In this document: positions 1-5,147 of the stretch, piece by piece
Numbering within the stretch: position 1 is the stretch's first letter
Layout: every line of letters begins with the position of its first letter
From: Caldilineaceae bacterium
Lineage (GTDB): Bacteria > Chloroflexota > Anaerolineae > Caldilineales > Caldilineaceae
DNA: 5,483 bases
Assembly: GCA_028819675.1 (NCBI GenBank)
Contig: JAPPKT010000537.1
Span: forward strand, 594 to 6,076
Reading direction: 5' to 3'
The notes under the pieces: generated by a model
What the model saw: only the letters and a program-made list of their open reading frames with translations
Told to the model about the DNA's origin: nothing
The model's database searches: none
Program-made: the position numbers and the translations under genes

Positions 1-81
1 GTCGGTCGGGTGGTGGCCCGCCCCCCCGGGGGCGGGGGGGGTGGTGGTGGGGGGGGCGGGGGGGGGGCGCCCCCCCCCCCC
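1..81. repeat. G/C homopolymer region with perfect G/C palindrome
   Basis: The first 81 bases are nearly all G and C. Positions 58-79 are a perfect 22-base palindrome: ten G, then CG, then ten C, with the C run continuing to 81. Positions 17-25 are also the reverse complement of 28-36. Several G runs of three or more (28-67) could form a G-quadruplex. No codon structure or gene is visible. Such sequence is typical of failed base calling or a misassembled contig end, although a real G4 or hairpin element cannot be excluded. The sequence becomes normal after about position 82. Confidence 0.6.
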
Positions 82-112
82 AACATGGGTGGCCGCTTGC
101 GGCCGACCGCCC

Positions 113-150
113 AAAGGCGAGGAGAGAGTGAGGAGGAGAGAGGAGAGAGA
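113..150. repeat. GA-rich (homopurine) tract, related copies elsewhere in the window
   Basis: This tract is purine except for C118 and T129. Two parts of it recur exactly. AAAGGCGAGGAGAGAG (113-128) is repeated at 3758-3773 in the gap before the polytopic membrane protein gene. GAGGAGAGAGGAGAGAGA (133-150) is repeated at 5022-5039 inside the lipoprotein signal-peptide coding sequence. Simple-sequence bias could explain part of this, but the first copy includes a non-GA core (AAAGGCG), which makes a true dispersed repeat more plausible. Confidence 0.55.
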
Positions 151-386
151 AATACCTTTAGCCGTGCGGAATCATGATCGCCATTTAGCGGGTACTTAGC
201 GGTCATGAGAGACGGCCCTTGACCCGAGGGGTTTCGGAGAGAATTGCGGGATGGCAACCGTAACAGCACAGACGCCTATGTTTTGAGCGGGGAAGAGCCG
301 TCTGCCGTTTGCCGCCCGGATGAGGAGGGTGATACCGTGAGTGTGGGACGACTTCTGATGTTGGGGTGTAAGCCGTTGGACTGGAC

Positions 387-391
387 AGGAG
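387..391 (+). promoter_or_regulatory. Ribosome binding site of the DUF1697 gene
   Basis: AGGAG lies 9 bases before the ATG at 401, an ordinary Shine-Dalgarno spacing. It supports 401 as the start. Confidence 0.7.
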
Positions 392-400
392 AGAGCGGGC

Positions 401-973
401 ATGTCAAAGAACACCGGGAATAGCAGGCCAGATGTCAATATTGCGCTGCTGCGGGGGATAAATGTGGGCGGCAAGAATAAGCTGCCGATGAAAGAGCTGG
501 CGGCACTGTTTGTGGATGCTGGTTGCGACGAGGTCCGGACCTATATTCAGAGTGGGAACGTTGTATTTCGGACGGGGTCCGTGGATGTCGGAGAGATCTC
601 ATCGATCATCGGTGCGTCGATCCTGGACCGCTTTGGTTACCGGGTTCCCGTAATCGTCCGTACGGCGGGGGAGCTGGAGGGGATCGCGCAGGGCAATCCC
701 TTTGTGAAAGCCGGTGCGGAAACGGACAAACTGCACGTGATGTTTTTGGCGGAGATGCCCGACAGCGCCGGCGTTGAAGCGCTGGACCCGGCGCGCTCGC
801 CGGGCGACGAGTTTGTGGTGGTGGGGCGTGAAGTCTATCTGCACTGCCCGAATGGTGTTGCGCGCTCCAAACTTACGAACAGCTATTTCGACTCCAAGCT
901 CTCGACGACCAGTACGTCACGAAACTGGAGGACGGTGGGGAAGCTTCTCGAGCTTGCCACTGGCGCGGGGTAG
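401..973 (+). CDS. DUF1697 family protein
   Basis: This 190-residue protein is close to the usual length of about 180 for the DUF1697 family, so it appears complete. The family is widespread in bacteria and has no established biochemical function. Two family signatures are visible. The N-terminal one is the ALLRGINVGGKNKLPMKEL segment (15-33) followed by RTYIQSGNVVF (46-56). The C-terminal one is the HCPNG...SKL region (148-158) and STTSTSRNWRTVGKL (168-182). No signal peptide or membrane segment is seen, so a cytoplasmic protein is likely. The ATG start has an AGGAG site 9 bases upstream. The first ~12 residues are polar and precede the conserved fold. The gene stands alone: upstream is non-coding DNA, and the next gene has its own promoter 375 bases later. 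Family assignment is confident; function is unknown. Confidence 0.93.
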   Translation: MSKNTGNSRPDVNIALLRGINVGGKNKLPMKELAALFVDAGCDEVRTYIQSGNVVFRTGSVDVGEISSIIGASILDRFGYRVPVIVRTAGELEGIAQGNPFVKAGAETDKLHVMFLAEMPDSAGVEALDPARSPGDEFVVVGREVYLHCPNGVARSKLTNSYFDSKLSTTSTSRNWRTVGKLLELATGAG

Positions 974-1048
974 GGAGTCACAACTGAAGGCTGGCGTTGC
1001 TTCAGCGAGGTGGATTTCGGTCTGGGATAAACTTTGGTTGCATTGACC

Positions 1049-1084
1049 CGGCCCGTGCAGCCCAGCGGCTGACTTAGCGGGCCG
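1049..1084 (+). terminator. Compound stem-loop, possible terminator-like structure after the DUF1697 gene
   Basis: CGGCCCG (1049-1055) pairs perfectly with CGGGCCG (1078-1084), and inside it CAGCC (1058-1062) pairs with GGCTG (1067-1071) around a CAGC loop. The structure lies 75 bases after the DUF1697 stop. No U-run follows, so it is not a classic intrinsic terminator. It could instead be a 3'-end stabilising hairpin or a chance GC-rich structure. Confidence 0.3.
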
Positions 1085-1229
1085 CCAAGACAGTGAGGAT
1101 GCACTAATCTTCTGTACTGCCAGTATCGGACTGAGAATGAATTCCAAAAAGGCAATTGGACAATCCGCATGCAACGCTGGCAGAAGGTCTCTACAGTACC
1201 GAGGCAGTAAGAGCAAAAGAGTACCGGCA

Positions 1230-1257
1230 TAGACTCGTCGATCTTCTGTGCTATAAT
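1230..1257 (+). promoter_or_regulatory. Extended -10 sigma-70 type promoter for the Uma2 gene
   Basis: TGCTATAAT at 1249-1257 is a perfect extended -10 (TG-N-TATAAT). TAGACT at 1230-1235 matches four of six bases of the TTGACA -35 box with a 16-base spacer. The predicted start of transcription is near 1264, giving a leader of about 85 bases before the ATG at 1349. A TATAAT box stands out in this GC-rich DNA. The match is read from the sequence; activity is inferred. Confidence 0.6.
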
Positions 1258-1335
1258 CGCGCCAGAACAGTTGCCGCTGCCCGAGCTGTTGTGGATGCCC
1301 GGCAGTTCGGGTGGCAAAAGCCTTTGGTTTGCCTT

Positions 1336-1339
1336 GGAG
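1336..1339 (+). promoter_or_regulatory. Ribosome binding site that decides the Uma2 start
   Basis: GGAG lies 9 bases before the ATG at 1349. The longer alternative, TTG at 1271, has no Shine-Dalgarno sequence and would fall only about 7 bases after the predicted transcription start. ATG 1295 also lacks a convincing site. This favours 1349. Confidence 0.6.
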
Positions 1340-1348
1340 CCACACCTT

Positions 1349-1993
1349 ATGCGCAATCCAGAAATCCGAACTCAGACTTATGGCAGTTCCTATGGGATTG
1401 ATTCGCAAAGGCCTTCGTCACCGGTTTGGCGCATCGCAACCCTCTTTCCGAATCAAGGCGCGTGGAGTGAGCAGGAGTACCTGGCGCTGGATACCAACCG
1501 ACGCGTCGAATTCGACAACGGCTTTGTGGAGGTGCATGACTTGCCGACCGATCAGCACCAAGCAATTATTTCGTACTTCATCGTAGTCCTCAGAGCACTT
1601 GCGAAGCAGATTGGCGGTGTGGAACGGGCAGCCGGTCTAAGATTGCGTCTGTGGGATCAGAAGTACCGTGAACCTGATATTGTATTTCTGCGAGATCGCA
1701 ACAGCAGCCTGCGGCATGAAAATTATTGGGACGGAGCCGACTTGGCTATCGAAATCGTCAGCGCAAGCCTAGAAGACCGCGAGCGGGACCTGGTTGCGAA
1801 GCGGATCGATTATGCTCAGGCAGGGATCGAGGAGTATTGGATTGTGGATCCCGCCGAGGAAACAGTCACTGTTCTGTCCCTAACAGGCGACGTCTACGCC
1901 GAACACGGTTTTTTCGGCCGCGGCGATGTCGTTACATCTTCCCTCTTACCTGAACTTGCCCTTCCTGTCTCGGAGATCCTGGACTCGGACTAG
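1349..1993 (+). CDS. Uma2 family (DUF820) PD-(D/E)XK nuclease-like protein
   Basis: This 214-residue protein is close to the family's usual length of about 180-210. Uma2 proteins belong to the PD-(D/E)XK nuclease superfamily and are numerous in cyanobacteria and Chloroflexota; their substrate and role are not established. Visible family features, in order, are WSEQEYLALD (39-48), RRVEFDNGFVEV with candidate active-site E54 (51-62), REPDIVF with D110 (107-113), AIEIVS with E135 (133-138), DRERDLVAKRIDYAQAGI with K151 (143-160), and EYWIVDP (162-168). The expected acidic and lysine positions are all present, so the enzyme looks intact. About 35 residues precede the first family segment, so the true start could be slightly further in. 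ATG 1349 was chosen for its GGAG site and upstream promoter; an in-frame TTG at 1271 would add 26 residues. GC content is lower than in the right-hand genes (31/60 in row 1681-1740), which may point to separate acquisition. It converges with the next gene, stop to stop, 11 bases apart. Confidence 0.92.
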   Translation: MRNPEIRTQTYGSSYGIDSQRPSSPVWRIATLFPNQGAWSEQEYLALDTNRRVEFDNGFVEVHDLPTDQHQAIISYFIVVLRALAKQIGGVERAAGLRLRLWDQKYREPDIVFLRDRNSSLRHENYWDGADLAIEIVSASLEDRERDLVAKRIDYAQAGIEEYWIVDPAEETVTVLSLTGDVYAEHGFFGRGDVVTSSLLPELALPVSEILDSD

Positions 1994-2004
1994 GTGCGCT
2001 TTGA

Positions 2005-3744
2005 TCAGTTCCCACCGTCGACGTGATCGGCGCTGACATCCTCTCCACCTGGTAATTCCTCATCCTCAAACTCGGCTAGTTCGGCGCGCAGGTTGGACAG
2101 TTCCGTCTCCAGTTCTGCGATGCGGGCCGCCAGGTCGTCGCGGCGGCGTTCCTTGTGTTCGCTTTCACGCGCGGCGGCTTCTGCCTCCTCATCGACCATG
2201 CGGGTGTCGTTGCGGATGGCGAGGAGATGGACGGCCCAGAAGGCGGCGGCGGTGGCGGCGCGCACGAGGCCGTCCAACGTCTCGGCGCCGAAGAAGTCGG
2301 CGTTGGGGTCGCCAAGCGCCCACAGGAGCAGACGGTAGACGACCTGCGCCAACTCGAAGAGGATCAGGAGCGCGCCGACCAGGGCGATGCCGTAGAGGTA
2401 GACGCGGCGGGGCCAGGAGGCGCGTTCGGCGCGGCCGGCCTCATTGTCCTGCTCGGCGACGCGCTGCGCGGTGCGCCAGTGCAGCGACCAGACGGGGGCA
2501 CCAACGGCGATGAGGCTCACTCCGCTGGAGAATTGATGGGCGCGAAAGCCCTTTTCGATCGAAATCGAGCCGATGACGGCGAGATCAAGAAGCGCCCGCA
2601 CCAGATCGACCAGCCCGATCCAGAGGAGAAGAAGGCCGGTGGCGGCGACGGCGTAGTAGTAGAGCCGGCGCACGAACTCGCTCTCGCGCGAGTCGCCGTA
2701 GCGCTGCGCCTCGGCTGAGACCTGCAGCCAGTGCCAGCGCCAGGCCAGCGCGCCGACCGGCAGAAGGCCGAGGGGCGTGGTGAGGTCATCGATGTCGATA
2801 TCGCCGGTATCGACGCCACCGAAGAGGAAAAGGACGCCCAGTCTCAGCAGCATCGCCACGGGAACGAGGGTGATGGCGGCGGCGAGCACGGTGGCGACAT
2901 AGAGGTAGAGGCGCCGCAGAGCCATGCGTCCTTCGGGCGGCTGGGCGGTCATGAGGGCGTTCCAGTAGAGGTTGGTCAGCCGCCAGACCAGCGCGCCGAC
3001 GAGGACGGCGGCCAGGGAACCGGAAATGCCGCGCTGCCACCAGCCCGTTCCCACCGTGGCCAGGGTGGCGGCCCCGAACGGCTCCAGCAGGGCGCGCCAG
3101 ACGAAGTTGAGGACGTCGGCGGCGCCGGTGAGCAGCAGGCCAAGCGCAACCAGACCGACAAGCAGCTGGAAGAGCCGCCGCCAGGTGCCGGCCCAACCAC
3201 GTTCGACACCCAGATCGCCGTCCTCCTGGAGCAAACGGGCGAAATAAAGGGAGAGAATCAGATGGATTCCGGCGTGGAAAAACTGGGCCACCCATCCGCC
3301 CGGTCGCAGTTCTTCCTCGGACGGCGCGGCGCCGAGCAGGAGTTGGAAGCTGCCTTCAATGATGTGATAGAGGGCGCGGGCGCTGACATATGCTGTGGTA
3401 GCGAGCGCGGCGTAGATGAACAGCTTGCGCAGGGCCGCGCGCGATTCACCGGGTTGCTGGGCCAGGCGGCGGATATAGCGCCAGTGGATGAGAAAGATGG
3501 GCGCGCTGACGATGAGAAAGCCGCCAGGCTGGGCGATGGCTCTCTGCACCGAGCCGGTGGCGGAAAGCCCTGGAACGGCCCCGTCCGGGATCCACAGTCT
3601 GATCAGCGCTTCGATCAGGCCGTAGGCGGCCGAGAGCCCGGCGATCAGGCTGATGAAGGCGATGAGATAGAGATAGAGGCGGCGAATCATCGCCAAGCGG
3701 CCGGTTTCGGCTGTGGTCTGCTCGGTCATTGTCTGCTCAGTCAT
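2005..3744 (-). CDS. Polytopic membrane protein of six tandem DUF5671-like units with coiled-coil tail
   Basis: This 579-residue integral membrane protein has six repeats that each open with an RRLYLY-like motif (residues 21, 106, 189, 277, 359, 446; spacing 82-88). Each unit has a first hydrophobic helix after the motif and a second one ending in a W/H-rich turn such as FLIHWRYIRRL (84-94), LVWRLTNLYW (252-261), LAWRWHWLQ (333-341) and WSLHWRTAQRV (419-429). That gives about 12 membrane segments. The pattern resembles DUF5671, a domain of unknown function; I assign it from memory of the motif. Residues 517-562 form a charged coiled coil with heptad positions L538, I542, L545, L549, L552, L556 and F559, followed by an acidic tail (561-579), probably cytoplasmic. 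The ATG at 3744 has AGGA 8 bases upstream; a second ATG at 3729 follows a 15-base near-duplicate (MTEQT twice) and lacks a ribosome site. It is the last gene of the minus-strand train, 80 bases after the NTF2-like gene. No transport or catalytic motif is recognised. Confidence 0.85.
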   Translation of the reverse strand: MTEQTMTEQTTAETGRLAMIRRLYLYLIAFISLIAGLSAAYGLIEALIRLWIPDGAVPGLSATGSVQRAIAQPGGFLIVSAPIFLIHWRYIRRLAQQPGESRAALRKLFIYAALATTAYVSARALYHIIEGSFQLLLGAAPSEEELRPGGWVAQFFHAGIHLILSLYFARLLQEDGDLGVERGWAGTWRRLFQLLVGLVALGLLLTGAADVLNFVWRALLEPFGAATLATVGTGWWQRGISGSLAAVLVGALVWRLTNLYWNALMTAQPPEGRMALRRLYLYVATVLAAAITLVPVAMLLRLGVLFLFGGVDTGDIDIDDLTTPLGLLPVGALAWRWHWLQVSAEAQRYGDSRESEFVRRLYYYAVAATGLLLLWIGLVDLVRALLDLAVIGSISIEKGFRAHQFSSGVSLIAVGAPVWSLHWRTAQRVAEQDNEAGRAERASWPRRVYLYGIALVGALLILFELAQVVYRLLLWALGDPNADFFGAETLDGLVRAATAAAFWAVHLLAIRNDTRMVDEEAEAAARESEHKERRRDDLAARIAELETELSNLRAELAEFEDEELPGGEDVSADHVDGGN

Positions 3745-3824
3745 AGTTCAGATCCTGAAAGGCGAGGAGAGAGAGGTGTGCTCTCGGTCCGCTTTTCTTT
3801 GCGCTCGCGCCTCGTTTTCCGATT
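3745..3824 (-). other. 80-base gap with a GA repeat copy before the polytopic membrane protein gene
   Basis: The gap holds an exact 16-base copy (3758-3773) of the tract at 113-128. It also has a small hairpin, GAGAG (3771-3775) with CTCTC (3781-3785), and the AGGA ribosome site (complement of 3753-3756). No U-run terminator or clear promoter is seen on the minus strand, so read-through from the NTF2-like gene is possible. Confidence 0.45.
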
Positions 3825-4295
3825 CTAGTAGAAGAGGTCGTCGGTGTCGATCTTCCACGCGTCGTCCTCGCGTACCAGGGGAATCGTGCGGCGGTAGGTC
3901 GAAGTGCCGCTGTCGAAGAGGCCGCCCTGGTGGAAGTTGTCGATCGCCACGGTGACATAGGCTTTGTCGCCGTCTTCGCTTATGTCCACGTCGAGGATGC
4001 GCAGCCGGCGCGCGGAACGGCCGGAATCGTAGTAGTTGAATCGCTCGCGGAATCGTACGTTGTCTTCATCTTCGAGCACATCCCGGGAGTAGTGACTCAT
4101 GGCAACGTCGGGTTCGTTGCGCACGGTGGCCAGGAAGGCGTCGTGGACCACGGCTTCCGGCGTATCCTCGTTGAGATATTCGGCGCTCTGCCAGCCGCGG
4201 CCGCCGGTGACCGTTACCGTGATAACGGCGCCAATGACCAGCAGCAGCACGCCGATAATGATGCCCAGCGTAAAGCGATCGAGTTTCATGCCCAT
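3825..4295 (-). CDS. Signal-anchored protein with NTF2-like extracytoplasmic domain
   Basis: This is a 156-residue protein of unknown function. A short basic start (MGMKLDR) leads into one strongly hydrophobic segment at about 8-30, with no lipobox and no clear cleavage site, so it is probably an N-in membrane anchor. The rest (45-156) is soluble and has the layout of a small NTF2-like/DUF4878-type domain. It opens with the helix TPEAVVHDAFLATVRNEPDVAMSHYS (45-70); strands follow in RRLRILDVDISEDGDKAYVTVAI, and it ends in YRRTIPLVREDDAWKID (134-150) with the usual W-K-I/V pattern. Such domains often bind small ligands or mediate contacts, but no catalytic residues can be assigned. ATG 4295 was preferred over ATG 4289 because AAGGAAG (complement of 4303-4309) lies 7 bases upstream. 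It starts 27 bases after the lipoprotein stop, consistent with one transcript. The NTF2-like call is from pattern only. Confidence 0.8.
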   Translation of the reverse strand: MGMKLDRFTLGIIIGVLLLVIGAVITVTVTGGRGWQSAEYLNEDTPEAVVHDAFLATVRNEPDVAMSHYSRDVLEDEDNVRFRERFNYYDSGRSARRLRILDVDISEDGDKAYVTVAIDNFHQGGLFDSGTSTYRRTIPLVREDDAWKIDTDDLFY

Positions 4296-4322
4296 AGGTC
4301 CGCTTCCTTGTCATTCATCCAA

Positions 4323-5132
4323 TTATTCGAAACCGGTCAGCTCAAATGTGGCCTGGGAGCGTCCGTCGATGAACTTGACGACGGGGAAGGGAGCGGCCTG
4401 CGCCACCCAGGCCCGGGTCGTGCGGTCGTTGGCCTTGAGCTCGACGACCCAGGTATCGAAGGAGCCGGCCGGCACGGTGACGTTTTCCTTGCGCCGCACC
4501 TGGAGGGCCACCCGCTCCATCTGGCCGGCGATCGGCAGGAAACTGTTGATGCGGGTGGCGTAGCCCTGCGCCAGCGGCAGCGCGCGCATGATCAGCAGCA
4601 GTGTGCGCTCGTCGCGTATGTCCGAAGGCACCTGCACGCGCTGATAGACGGTTGCGCCCTGGCGATTGGTGAGCGCGATGTCGACCTGGGCGCCCTCGAA
4701 CTGCGTCTCGACCACCTGTTTGCCGCCGCCGAATGTGCGGACGAGATGGCTGTAGACGGGGCGATAGCCGACCGGCTGCATCTCGATGGTTGCCTGCTCG
4801 CTGACGCCGGCGTCGATGATCTCGCGGAGCAAGGTCCAACCGCCGTCCTGCTGCCGATGGTTTACCTGGAAGGCGGCGGTGCCGACGATGCGGTCTTCGC
4901 GGTTGGTTACGCGGTAGACGCTGGTCTCACCGTCGGTCCAGACCGGGTCGCCGAAGATGAGGGGCTGGGGTGGAGATGAACCGCAGGCGGAGAGAGCGAA
5001 CAGAAAAAAGGAGAGAGCGAAGAGGAGAGAGGAGAGAGAGAACCCCTTCGTTACCACGAAAGGGGTTGGTGAAGGCGCTACCTCTCCTCTGGAAAATCGC
5101 TTTGCGTATTGCAGGCGACGCTCACTACTCAC
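4323..5132 (-). CDS. DUF3108-like lipoprotein
   Basis: This 269-residue predicted lipoprotein has a hydrophobic signal segment (31-49) ending in a lipobox, L47-S48-A49-C50, so the mature protein would start at C50 and be membrane-tethered outside the cytoplasm. The mature part is rich in strands. It resembles DUF3108-type domains, notably VTVPAGSFDTWVVEL (218-232) and TRAWVAQAAPFPVVKF (239-254); function is unknown. The start is uncertain. GTG 5132 has a good GAGGAG site (complement of 5139-5144) 6 bases upstream and sits 15 bases after the peptidase stop, but gives an unusually long 30-residue leader before the hydrophobic core. GTG 5057 (residue 26) would give a textbook signal peptide, VVTKGFSLSSLL, but has no nearby ribosome site. 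The signal peptide is encoded by a CT-rich repeat with FALS occurring twice (38-41 and 45-48). The next gene begins 27 bases downstream. Confidence 0.85.
   Translation of the reverse strand: MSSERRLQYAKRFSRGEVAPSPTPFVVTKGFSLSSLLFALSFFLFALSACGSSPPQPLIFGDPVWTDGETSVYRVTNREDRIVGTAAFQVNHRQQDGGWTLLREIIDAGVSEQATIEMQPVGYRPVYSHLVRTFGGGKQVVETQFEGAQVDIALTNRQGATVYQRVQVPSDIRDERTLLLIMRALPLAQGYATRINSFLPIAGQMERVALQVRRKENVTVPAGSFDTWVVELKANDRTTRAWVAQAAPFPVVKFIDGRSQATFELTGFE
5041..5067. repeat. Inverted repeat near the lipoprotein start
   Basis: AACCCCTT (5041-5048) pairs with AAGGGGTT (5060-5067). Two further C-G pairs (5049-5050 with 5057-5058) leave A5059 bulged and a TTACCA loop. It covers the codons for residues 23-31 of the long lipoprotein reading and includes the alternative GTG start at 5057. 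It may be a regulatory hairpin in the message, or part of a small repeat together with the adjoining GA tract. Confidence 0.5.
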
Positions 5133-5138
5133 TGCTCG

Positions 5139-5144
5139 CTCCTC
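5139..5144 (-). promoter_or_regulatory. Ribosome binding site favouring the GTG 5132 start
   Basis: The minus strand reads GAGGAG here, 6 bases before GTG 5132 and directly after the peptidase TGA stop (5150-5148). It supports the longer lipoprotein reading and translation from a shared message. Confidence 0.5.
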
Positions 5145-5147
5145 GGT

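Larger units (their letters stand above)
82..400. other. Intergenic region without a recognisable gene
   Basis: This 319-base stretch has no convincing reading frame and no tRNA or other known RNA that I can recognise. It contains a GGCCGC/GCGGCC inverted repeat (91-104), a GA-only tract (about 116-152), an ATCATGAT palindrome (171-178), and two TTAGCGG copies 11 bases apart (185-191 and 196-202). The ribosome binding site of the next gene lies at its end. A minus-strand open frame at 196-474 overlaps the start of the DUF1697 gene and has low-complexity, family-free content, so I treat it as a shadow. No clear promoter pair was found; TTGACC at 219-224 lacks a well-spaced -10. Confidence 0.5.
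974..1348. other. Intergenic region between the DUF1697 and Uma2 genes
   Basis: This 375-base gap has no believable gene. Open frames on both strands (883-1356 and 917-1408 minus, 1156-1401 plus) lack a good start and any recognisable domain, and overlap real genes. It holds a compound stem-loop (1049-1084), an imperfect inverted repeat (1115-1133 with 1194-1209), an extended -10 promoter (1230-1257), and a leader of about 85 bases before the Uma2 start. Confidence 0.6.

Noticed and set aside
196..474. 92-codon minus-strand frame upstream of and overlapping the DUF1697 gene
   Set aside because: No domain, and antisense to a well-supported start.
1156..1401. 81-codon plus-strand frame before the Uma2 gene
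   Set aside because: TTG start without a ribosome site, contains the promoter, and overlaps the Uma2 start in another frame.
883..1408. Two minus-strand open frames (157 and 163 codons) over the DUF1697-Uma2 gap
   Set aside because: They overlap the ends of both real genes, have no ribosome site I could defend, and show no family features.
1994..2004. Bidirectional terminator between the convergent genes
   Set aside because: Only 11 bases separate the stops and no hairpin with a U-run was found there or just inside either gene end.
2155..2718. 187-codon plus-strand open frame with a glycine run
   Set aside because: Antisense shadow of alanine/arginine-rich codons in the real gene; low complexity.
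2731..3828. 365-codon plus-strand open frame antisense to the polytopic membrane protein gene
   Set aside because: Composition is G/D/E/R-rich with no domain. It mirrors the codon bias of the real gene, whose repeats, helices and ribosome site are clear.
3930..4979. 349-codon plus-strand open frame across the NTF2-like and lipoprotein genes
   Set aside because: It spans two well-supported minus-strand genes and their gap, and has no recognisable family; a high-GC shadow.
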